From the NCBI GenBank assembly GCA_021781315.1, contig JAJXXB010000257.1, positions 1 through 5,329 of the forward strand: a DNA stretch of 5,329 nucleotides, in the 5' to 3' direction. Below, one piece after another: positions 1 through 5,329 of the stretch. A program made the translations under genes and the position numbers. Numbering within the stretch: the first letter of the stretch is position 1; each line of letters begins with the position of its first letter. The notes under the pieces are model-generated. The model ran no database searches. It was not told the origin of the DNA and saw nothing but the letters and a program-made list of their open reading frames with translations. The stretch comes from Actinomycetes bacterium (lineage in GTDB: Bacteria; Actinomycetota; Acidimicrobiia; Acidimicrobiales; RAAP-2).

Positions 1-104
1 CGTTGCCCTCCTTGGGACTACTCGCGGTGGCACTCGCGACCGCTCGAAGCGCGGGGACACGAGCTCGAACATCAACCGAACGAACACCACCCTCTATTCG
101 CAGG
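1..104. other. Intergenic gap after the coupling-protein gene
   Basis: These 104 bases are the only visible non-coding stretch. No hairpin followed by a T-run is present on the minus strand, so there is no sign of an intrinsic terminator after the coupling-protein gene, and no convincing -35/-10 pair was seen. The gap holds a second, weaker purine stretch (GAGGGTGG, 94-87) and the strong site at 13-7. Transcription probably continues through it into the next gene, though an unrecognised promoter cannot be excluded. Confidence 0.5.
7..13 (-). promoter_or_regulatory. Strong Shine-Dalgarno of a following gene just off the left edge
   Basis: The minus strand reads AAGGAGG from 13 to 7, a perfect complement of the 16S 3' end, followed by GCAACG up to the window edge. 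That leaves six bases of spacer, so a start codon would be expected at or just beyond the first base outside the window. It is the best ribosome site in the window and indicates that the gene cluster continues to the left. Confidence 0.6.
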
Positions 105-1901
105 TCACTCATCGGGACCCCGCACGTTCGATTCGCCGTACGGCGCGTGCGAGAGAGCACCGTCGCGTAGCGACGCTTCGATAGCGCAACGCTCGTCGCT
201 GATCCGACGGCCGTCGCGGCGCGCTGTCCAGGGCCGCAACGTCAGCATGATGGGTTTGGCGGCGCGCAACATGAGGAGGGCGTGGCCAACACGTAGCAGT
301 CGGATCGTGCTCGGGTCCAACACCGAGCTCCGACGCGTGGACACCGACACCGCGCGTCCCCCACCGGCCTGGCGCGTCGTCGAGATCTCGGGGCTGTCGC
401 GCTCGCCCATGAGTTGGGCGATGTCGCGGAGGTCACTCGCGTTACTCGAGCCACCGAGAATCACCTTCGTGGTCGCTGAGTCCCAGATGGCCTGGGCCTG
501 TTCGTGGCCCCAGCGACTGCGGGCTTGGGCGAGTGACTGTAAGACCGCGACCGTCGTAACGCCCGTCCCTCCCCCTTCGCTCATCAGCGCCCCGAGTGAC
601 GGCAACGGATAGTTCGCCGCCTCATCGAGAACGAGCGCGAGTGGCGGATCGAGTCGCGCCCCACTCGAGGCGCTCGCGATCACGCGGGCCGTTTCGACCA
701 CGTCCTCGATGAGGGCCGAGACGAAGTTCGCGGTCGCGAAGGCGCCCGAACTAGTGCCGAGGAGATAGAGCGTGCCGTGGTCTGCCAAAAAGTCCGCGGG
801 GTCAAACTGTGCACCAGGCTGCGGGCTCAGCTGCTCGATGACCTTGGGGCTCGCGAGCGGCGCGAAGACGCTACTCACCACCGACCAGATGTTCGCGCGG
901 GGACGCGGCTCTAGCCCGACGATGCCACCGAGGGCGCTTCCCCACTGGGGGGTCGCGGTGCTCGTGGTCTTTAGGACCTCGACGGCCTCCTTCGCCTCGT
1001 CGGGCGACAAGCTCCAGCGATAGAGATCGGTGACGGATCGCTTCGCGACAGCGGCCGCCTGGAGGAGACAGCGCACCACCACCTCGGTCTGCTGCTGCCA
1101 GAAGTTCGCGTCCTGCACGCCCCCGGCCGCACCCGCACAGAGGGCGGCCGCGCGCATCATCGCCGTCTGGGGGTTCTCACAGCCGCGAATGGGCGACCAG
1201 CGCAGTCCGCCCTCCACACCGAGCGCCAACCCCTGGGGATCAAAGACTCCGACGGGACCGAGCTTCATCCGCGCGCTGATCGTGGCGGCGAGATTGTCCG
1301 GGCGAGTGCTCGTCGTGACGACGGCCCCTGGTGCGTCGAGGATGAACGGGATGACGAGGTGGAGACCCTTGCCACTTCGCGGGGGTCCGAGGATGACCAT
1401 CGAGTCTTCGACACTGGCGTAGCACGGCACTCGGCGACTCGTCCCCAAGAAGAACCCGAGATCAGACGGTTGAGGTTTTACCATCGACGGCCGCAGAATC
1501 GCCCCTCGAGCCACGAGGTGACGGGCGCCGGCCGCCGCCACCACCTCGTGGCGCTCGGCCAATCCGGCGATGCGCGTCGGGTCGTCTGACTGCTCACGCG
1601 CGCTTCGTCGAACGAGGCGAGCCACCAACACGCTCGCTACCCCGCCGAGGACGACGACCGCCGAGGTCACCGTCCAGTAGAGCCACGCGGGCCCAACGGG
1701 AACCCGCCAGGCCGTAGCCGGGTGGTCGACGTGCGCGAAGGCCGTCAGTGATCCGCTTAAGTGCCTCGTCGGCAGTCCGTGGCCCGAGAGGAGTGCCGCG
1801 AGTAGTCCCCCGGCGACGAGGAGGAGAAACCCGACGAATAGGACGGCCAACGCCCCGAGGGCCAGGTCTTCTGATTGATAGCGCGAGGTCGTGGCAGTCA
1901 T
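105..1901 (-). CDS. VirD4/TraG-like type IV coupling protein (conjugative DNA transfer ATPase)
   Basis: The product is 598 aa, in the range usual for VirD4/TraG proteins. ATG is at 1901-1899, preceded by GGATGG (1914-1909) seven bases upstream; the stop is TGA at 107-105. Two N-terminal membrane helices are visible, at about 13-38 and 72-96, each with basic residues after the second (RLVRR, 95-99), separated by a short loop of about 33 residues outside the cytoplasm. Walker A is GPPRSGKG (172-179, Lys178). It is followed by VVTTSTRPDNL (194-204) and VGVFDPQG (217-224), both standard for this family. The region 245-320 is largely helical and matches the place of the all-alpha domain thought to contact substrate. 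Walker B is LALVLDEAANYPLPSLGALMSEG (421-443, Asp426, Glu427), then TTVAVLQSLAQARSRWG (449-465) with the conserved Gln. By family knowledge it is an inner-membrane hexamer that recognises the relaxase-DNA complex and feeds it into the channel. The C-terminal tail (about 560-598) is charged and short. Identification is secure; substrate is unknown because no relaxase is in the window. Confidence 0.93.
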   Translation of the reverse strand: MTATTSRYQSEDLALGALAVLFVGFLLLVAGGLLAALLSGHGLPTRHLSGSLTAFAHVDHPATAWRVPVGPAWLYWTVTSAVVVLGGVASVLVARLVRRSAREQSDDPTRIAGLAERHEVVAAAGARHLVARGAILRPSMVKPQPSDLGFFLGTSRRVPCYASVEDSMVILGPPRSGKGLHLVIPFILDAPGAVVTTSTRPDNLAATISARMKLGPVGVFDPQGLALGVEGGLRWSPIRGCENPQTAMMRAAALCAGAAGGVQDANFWQQQTEVVVRCLLQAAAVAKRSVTDLYRWSLSPDEAKEAVEVLKTTSTATPQWGSALGGIVGLEPRPRANIWSVVSSVFAPLASPKVIEQLSPQPGAQFDPADFLADHGTLYLLGTSSGAFATANFVSALIEDVVETARVIASASSGARLDPPLALVLDEAANYPLPSLGALMSEGGGTGVTTVAVLQSLAQARSRWGHEQAQAIWDSATTKVILGGSSNASDLRDIAQLMGERDSPEISTTRQAGGGRAVSVSTRRSSVLDPSTIRLLRVGHALLMLRAAKPIMLTLRPWTARRDGRRISDERCAIEASLRDGALSHAPYGESNVRGPDE

Positions 1902-3559
1902 CAGCCGACCATCCGCTGGTTCGTATCGAACAGGGACAATTCATTCGGCGTGCAGATATGGCGTACGACGAAGGATCGTTCACCAATGCGCCAGAGGCCC
2001 TCACCGCGCGCGAGGCTCGCGAGTTGGTCGGTTTCAGTCGAGGACAGACCGAGGGCCGCGCCGGTCTTTATGTCCTCACCCGATTCCTGGGCGTAGATGA
2101 CCTTCGTCGAACAATCCGCGAGCAGCCCGAGTGCGAGGTTGCGCGCCTCGGAGTCTCGTTCTCCAACGGCGTCGAGGTCACTCAGTCGGTGGATCACCAA
2201 CAGGTTCGCGAGTCCGAGTGCCCGACTGAGCTTCCACTGACTCTGCATGCGCGCGAGTAGTGCCGGCTGCTTCAACACCCGCCACGCTTCGTCGTAGATG
2301 ACCCAGCGTGGGCCACCCGATGGATCCTGGAGCGCACTCTCCATCCACGAGCTCGCACACGCCATGACCATGGCGATCTTCGCGTCCGAGCCCGAAATGC
2401 GACTGAGGTCGAGACTCACCATGGGCAGGTCCGGGTCGAAGTGCACCGTGGATGGCCCGTCAAAGAGGCCTCCCAGGTCCCCCGCGACCAGCCGATTGAC
2501 CGCGTGGGCGACTTCGCGTCCATCATGGAGCAGTTGGGCGCGACTGGAGCCAACGACGTCGCGCGGGGGTTCGAACATGGAAGAGACGACCTGGGGCAGG
2601 GTGGCGACGCTGTTGGTGGCGACCGCTTCGTCGAGGGCGGCGAAGAGCGCGGTCGCTTCGACCGGTGCCATGGCCCGACCGAGCGCGGCTTCGCTGAGGG
2701 ATCGCAGCAGATCGCGGCGGCGCTGGCGCACCACGTCGGCCCAGGCTTCGTCGGACAGCGTCGATTGACCACCGTCAGCATTCGCGAGGAACGCTGGTCT
2801 CGGGCCCTCGTCCAAGGGGTTGAGGCGCGCCGACGTCCCGCCGAGCTCGATCGCCTGACCCCCGACGCTGCGCGCGACGGTGCTCCACTCGCCCTTGGGA
2901 TCACCGGGCACGTAACACTTGCGCCCAAAGGCGATGCTGCGAGTCGCGATTGCCTTGGCGAGGGTGGACTTGCCCCGTCCGACGACGCCAGCGAGTAGAC
3001 AGTTCGGGTTCGTGAGCACGCCCATCTGGTAGAGCACCCACGGGTCATAGACGAAGCCCGCACCACTCCATGCGTCCTGGCCAATCAAGATGCCCCGGCT
3101 CCCGAGTCCGCTCTCGGCGAGGAACGGGTAGGCACCCGCGACGACTTCACTCGTCGCGCGATGCGGCTCCACCTTCAAGGCTCGGTAGGTGCACAGCGCG
3201 TCCTCACCCGCTTCGCCGTGCTTGGGTAAGTACGCCGCGTTCCTCGCTTCGTCGCGGTGCATCTCTCGAGCCCGCTTCGCTCCCGCTCGCGCCGCCACCT
3301 GGTCGGCGACCGATAGGGTCGCCGCCGTGCGCGCGAGGGCTCGACGCTCGCGTCGCGCGGTCCCCTTCGCGCTATAGAGTGCGCCGGCGAGCGACTTGCC
3401 GCCGTCGAGAATTGGTTCAACGGGTAACGGCACCACCGGGACCGGCGTGATCTCTCGAGCGTGGCCCGAATCGTCGCTCGGACCGCGCAGCGTCGCCACC
3501 AGCGCAGTGAGGCGTTCGATCTCGGCCTGTTGCGCCGAGGAGTCGCTGCGACGTGACAT
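1901..3559 (-). CDS. VirB4-like type IV secretion motor ATPase (ATPase-domain-only form)
   Basis: The product is 552 aa from ATG at 3559-3557, or 558 aa from GTG at 3577-3575. ATG is preferred because GAGGTGG (3571-3565) sits at ideal distance before it and nothing similar precedes the GTG. Residues 8-25 look like a short amphipathic helix. A proline-rich linker (PVPVVPLPVEP, about 39-49) and a very basic helical stretch (about 64-106) follow. The RecA-like domain starts near 150 and shows Walker A GVVGRGKST (191-199, Lys197), DPKGEW (220-225), LNPLD (246-250), a VSLDLS strand (381-386) and Walker B WVIYDEAW (419-426, Asp423, Glu424). The DPKGE...LNPLD series and the DEAW box are typical of VirB4/TraC ATPases. 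These are cytoplasmic hexameric motors for pilus or channel assembly and DNA transfer. Full VirB4 proteins are usually near 800 aa; this one lacks the N-terminal domain, which seems to lie in the upstream gene. The canonical TQ after Walker B is replaced by HR (457-458). The stop TGA shares one base with the ATG of the coupling protein. Confidence 0.87.
   Translation of the reverse strand: MSRRSDSSAQQAEIERLTALVATLRGPSDDSGHAREITPVPVVPLPVEPILDGGKSLAGALYSAKGTARRERRALARTAATLSVADQVAARAGAKRAREMHRDEARNAAYLPKHGEAGEDALCTYRALKVEPHRATSEVVAGAYPFLAESGLGSRGILIGQDAWSGAGFVYDPWVLYQMGVLTNPNCLLAGVVGRGKSTLAKAIATRSIAFGRKCYVPGDPKGEWSTVARSVGGQAIELGGTSARLNPLDEGPRPAFLANADGGQSTLSDEAWADVVRQRRRDLLRSLSEAALGRAMAPVEATALFAALDEAVATNSVATLPQVVSSMFEPPRDVVGSSRAQLLHDGREVAHAVNRLVAGDLGGLFDGPSTVHFDPDLPMVSLDLSRISGSDAKIAMVMACASSWMESALQDPSGGPRWVIYDEAWRVLKQPALLARMQSQWKLSRALGLANLLVIHRLSDLDAVGERDSEARNLALGLLADCSTKVIYAQESGEDIKTGAALGLSSTETDQLASLARGEGLWRIGERSFVVRHICTPNELSLFDTNQRMVG
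1909..1914 (-). promoter_or_regulatory. Ribosome binding site of the coupling-protein gene
   Basis: GGATGG is read from 1914 to 1909 on the minus strand, seven bases before ATG 1901-1899. It is a moderate match. Because the upstream stop and this start share a base (TGATG), termination-reinitiation probably contributes as well. Confidence 0.5.
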
Positions 3560-3564
3560 GAAGA

Positions 3565-3571
3565 CCACCTC
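3565..3571 (-). promoter_or_regulatory. Ribosome binding site deciding the VirB4-like start
   Basis: On the minus strand GAGGTGG is read from 3571 to 3565. GAGGTG matches the 16S anti-Shine-Dalgarno complement and lies six bases before ATG 3559-3557. It falls inside the longer GTG-started frame (codons 3-5), so a GTG start at 3577 would translate over this site. The GTG itself has only GCGGCGTCTTCTA in front of it, with no purine-rich ribosome site. Confidence 0.75.
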
Positions 3572-3576
3572 TTTCA

Positions 3577-5022
3577 CTAGAAGACGCCGCGGGCGAGCGG
3601 CAGTGCGGCGACGACGAAACCCTGAGACTGGCGCCCGTAGAGGACGCGGGTGTCACACCCCGACTGGCCAGCCGATCGTTCAATCAGCGCGACCGCGGTG
3701 GTGAGCCCCTCTTCGCTGTCGGCGGTCACGGTGATGAAACCCGCGAACTCGACGTCGGCGTGACCGTTCAGCAGCGCCTGTTCTCGCGCGAGGAGGTCGC
3801 TGTACTCCTGGACGTCGGCGAGGTCTTGGACCTGGCCGACCTTGGCCTTGTGCTGCGCGTCGGTGATCGCCTCGGTCTTTTCCTTGCGCAGCGCCCGTAA
3901 CGCTTCGCTCGTGCCGAGGGGATGGGCGAGAAGAGACAGCGACTTGCGGATGTCGGGGGCGAAGATGAGCGCGTGCAAGAAGTGCGGGGCCACCTCCACC
4001 CGCGGCCAGTCACTGATCCAGAGCACGCACGAGTAGCCCGAGTCGTGGCGCAGGTACGACCAGTGCTCGCTGAGCGCCACCGGGCCGGCGGAACGAAGGG
4101 TCGCGCCCACTTGGTTCTGTGCGACCTCGGACGCGGGGTCGTAGGCCTGGCGGATCGTGGCCGCGAGTTGGGCCTCGGTTAGCCAGCCCTCGAGGCGCAG
4201 GTCGGCGTCGCGCAGCCCGTGTTCCAGGACGCTCATGTCGATGCGCAGCACCGACGCCGCGCCCTTCACGCCCCGTCCGGCGTTACGAATCGCCGCGGCC
4301 GCCCTCTTCATGTCGAGTGCGACGGTGATGGTCGTGCGGTGCGTCGAGGACCCGAGTGAGGTCTGGGCGAGTAGCTCTCGGTACTCCTCGTTGGGCCAGT
4401 CGCGTTCGCCCGTGCCGTGCTCTTCGTACCACTGGGCGACCTTCGTGCCGGGGTCGGGCACCGTGGACTCGAGCACCTGGATGAGCGCACCAGTGCCGGT
4501 CTGGGCGAGGGAGGCGATGACGCGCCCCCAGGTCGCCACCCGGTCGCGCTGGGCCGACGGCGAGAGCAGCACGTAGGCGGGGTGAGAAACCGCGAGGGTC
4601 GCCGAGAGCGTCTGGCGGTGCGGGTCGTGCACGAGGCACGCGCCGCTGTCGGGGTCGTTGTAGAAGCGCAGTGGTGCCGCGTCGCCCGGCAGGGCCATCG
4701 TGCCCGCCGGCCGCGGCGGGGACACTCTCGCTAAGTAGGTGGTCTGGTCCGTCGAGAGGCGCAGCGCCCAGTGCAGAAGCGTCGGGAGCCACTCGACGAG
4801 CGCCTGGCCCTTCACCGGGACGAACGCCGATCCGAGTAGCGCGCCCCACATCGGCGTCGTCACGAGCAGCCCCACTCCCCCGGCGCCGAGAAGACCGATC
4901 AGGAGAACCACCGCGGCGGCGCCGATCGCGCTCGCGCGCAGGCCCGAGAACCCCAACAGGAAGCCGCGCGTCGAGCGTCGAGCGAAGCGAACCGTCGGGG
5001 GGCCGGCGTTGAACGTGCTCAC
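3577..5022 (-). CDS. SCO6880-family type IV secretion protein (VirB3/PrgI-like membrane segment plus VirB4 N-terminal-like region)
   Basis: The product is 481 aa. Start is GTG at 5022-5020, with GGAG at 5031-5028 five bases upstream; the stop is TAG at 3579-3577. Residues 16-30 are basic and amphipathic (RRSTRGFLLGFSGLR). Residues about 31-66 are strongly hydrophobic with small-residue turns (AVVLLIGLLGAGGVGLLV), long enough for a VirB3/PrgI-like hairpin of two helices. Residues 72-89 (GQALVEWLPTLLHWALRL) resemble the conserved stretch after the membrane part in SCO6880-type proteins. From about 110 the chain is soluble. It contains a segment like the VirB4 N-terminal domain (LSATLAVSHPAYVLLSP, 138-154, then a helix and VLESTVPDP, 183-191) and ends with VLYGRQSQGFVVAALPLARGVF, similar to the end of that domain. 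There is no Walker A motif, so it should not hydrolyse ATP. By family knowledge it is a cytoplasmic-face, inner-membrane-anchored channel component. I infer that it pairs with the ATPase encoded directly downstream. A highly charged, probably helical stretch lies at about 372-412. Family call is fairly firm; exact function is inferred. Confidence 0.8.
   Translation of the reverse strand: MSTFNAGPPTVRFARRSTRGFLLGFSGLRASAIGAAAVVLLIGLLGAGGVGLLVTTPMWGALLGSAFVPVKGQALVEWLPTLLHWALRLSTDQTTYLARVSPPRPAGTMALPGDAAPLRFYNDPDSGACLVHDPHRQTLSATLAVSHPAYVLLSPSAQRDRVATWGRVIASLAQTGTGALIQVLESTVPDPGTKVAQWYEEHGTGERDWPNEEYRELLAQTSLGSSTHRTTITVALDMKRAAAAIRNAGRGVKGAASVLRIDMSVLEHGLRDADLRLEGWLTEAQLAATIRQAYDPASEVAQNQVGATLRSAGPVALSEHWSYLRHDSGYSCVLWISDWPRVEVAPHFLHALIFAPDIRKSLSLLAHPLGTSEALRALRKEKTEAITDAQHKAKVGQVQDLADVQEYSDLLAREQALLNGHADVEFAGFITVTADSEEGLTTAVALIERSAGQSGCDTRVLYGRQSQGFVVAALPLARGVF
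4703..4720. repeat. Perfect GC-only inverted repeat inside the SCO6880-type gene
   Basis: CCCGCCG at 4703-4709 and CGGCGGG at 4714-4720 are exact inverted copies around a four-base loop, giving a seven-pair all-GC stem in either strand's RNA. In the message it covers codons 101-107 (SPPRPAG), the stretch between the membrane-proximal part and the soluble part of the protein. No T-run follows, so it is not an intrinsic terminator. In GC-rich DNA such a stem can arise by chance and from Pro/Arg codon choice; no function is claimed. Confidence 0.5.
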
Positions 5023-5329
5023 GAGCGCTCCGTCGGTCCGGGCTCTGGACTGGAACGTCGGCGCGGCGGGGCCGGCGCGAACGAGGTGGTCGTGGGCGTC
5101 GGATCAATCGTCGACGCGCCCGCCGACGTGGCGTCACTCGACGGGTTCGGGTGGCTGCCGGTCGGCGCGGGGCCATGACTCGGCGCCGCGCTTTGCGTCG
5201 AAACCGACGCTGTCCTGGTCGGTACTGGCTCCACGCGTGGTCCCCGCTCGGCGCTCGCCCCGGGTGGCACGGACGATGGCGAGCCCGCTCCATCCACCAC
5301 GGGGCTCGGTCCCGCTGAACCCCGATCGG
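5019..5329 (-). CDS. C-terminal tail of an unidentified, probably T4SS-associated protein (5' end outside window)
   Basis: The frame is open from the right edge to a TGA at 5021-5019, giving 102 visible residues with no domain. About one fifth of the residues are proline, and most of the rest are Ser, Thr, Ala and Gly. There is a basic patch (PRRRSS) near the end and a final PEPGPTERS. No hydrophobic segment is present, so this part is surely disordered. A GTG at 5300-5298 could serve as a start, but codons upstream of it stay open in the same low-complexity style, so a partial larger gene is the better reading. Its stop overlaps the GTG start of the next gene by four bases (GTGA), which places it in the same operon. 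In actinobacterial transfer operons the gene before the SCO6880-type gene is often a large multi-spanning membrane protein (VirB6/TrbL-like) with a disordered tail. That identity is inferred from position only; the function cannot be read from the visible part. Confidence 0.7.
   Translation of the reverse strand, partial: DRGSAGPSPVVDGAGSPSSVPPGASAERGPRVEPVPTRTASVSTQSAAPSHGPAPTGSHPNPSSDATSAGASTIDPTPTTTSFAPAPPRRRSSPEPGPTERS
5028..5031 (-). promoter_or_regulatory. Ribosome binding site of the SCO6880-type gene
   Basis: GGAG is read from 5031 to 5028 on the minus strand, five bases before the GTG start at 5022-5020. It lies inside the last codons of the upstream gene, so ribosomes finishing that gene at the overlapping TGA are placed next to it. 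It supports the GTG as the true start. Confidence 0.6.

Noticed and set aside
41..51. Short inverted repeat CGCT/AGCG after the coupling-protein gene, considered as a terminator
   Set aside because: Four-pair stem with a three-base loop and no T-run on either side; too weak for an intrinsic terminator.
1..72. Possible start of a minus-strand gene at ATG 72-70, open to the left edge
   Set aside because: Only 24 codons are visible, the nearest purine-rich site (GAGGGTGG, 94-87) is about 14 bases away, and the far better ribosome site at 13-7 points to a start beyond the edge.
1748..2260. 170-codon plus-strand open frame spanning the junction of the two ATPase genes
   Set aside because: It lies antisense to two genes with clear ATPase motifs and has no recognisable domain; antisense open frames are common at this GC content.
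2441..2998. 185-codon plus-strand open frame
   Set aside because: Antisense shadow of the VirB4-like ATPase; its content mirrors the codons of the opposite strand and it has no domain.
2416..3084. 222-codon minus-strand open frame overlapping the VirB4-like gene
   Set aside because: Same strand but another frame, Ser/Arg/Pro-rich, covering the stretch that encodes Walker A in the true frame; a frame shadow.
4283..5293. 336-codon minus-strand open frame rich in Arg and Pro
   Set aside because: It overlaps the SCO6880-type gene out of frame, has Arg/Pro-rich low-complexity content typical of a shifted frame in GC-rich DNA, and shows no domain.
1..5329. CRISPR arrays, tRNA genes, insertion sequences, attachment sites, transfer origin
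   Set aside because: No regularly spaced repeats, clover-leaf sequence, transposase frame or long inverted repeats were seen, and nearly all of the window is occupied by four coding frames.

Overview
The window is a dense, GC-rich, single-strand block with several GTG starts. It carries part of the core of a conjugative type IV secretion (DNA transfer) operon. All supported genes lie on the minus strand, so transcription runs from position 5329 towards 1. The protein families (an SCO6880-type membrane protein, a short VirB4-like ATPase and a VirD4/TraG-like coupling protein), the base composition and the start-codon use point to an actinobacterium (Actinomycetota). The sequence does not fix the genus. 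It is most likely part of an integrative conjugative element or conjugative plasmid. No relaxase, integrase, replication gene or attachment site is visible here, so the type of element stays open.

Layout in transcription order: (1) 5329-5019, the Pro/Ser/Thr-rich C-terminal tail of a gene that begins beyond the right edge; (2) 5022-3577, a 481-aa SCO6880-family protein with an N-terminal VirB3/PrgI-like membrane segment followed by a long soluble region that resembles the N-terminal domain of VirB4; (3) 3559-1901 (alternative GTG start at 3577), a 552-aa VirB4-like motor ATPase with Walker A and B motifs; (4) 1901-105, a 598-aa VirD4/TraG-like coupling ATPase with two N-terminal membrane helices. 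Positions 104-1 are non-coding as far as can be seen. They end in a perfect Shine-Dalgarno sequence at 13-7, which implies another minus-strand gene starting just off the left edge.

The reading frames interlock: a 4-base GTGA overlap at 5022-5019, a TAGTG junction at 3579-3575 and a TGATG junction at 1903-1899. This fits one polycistronic message with coupled translation and fixed stoichiometry. Functionally, genes 2 and 3 together look like a VirB3 + VirB4 unit whose cut point lies between the VirB4 N-terminal domain and its ATPase domain. Gene 4 would deliver the DNA-relaxase substrate to that channel. Nothing in the window clearly represents a new system. The split VirB3-VirB4 arrangement, the atypical post-Walker-B motif of the ATPase and the start-site structure at 3577/3559 are the points most worth a second look.
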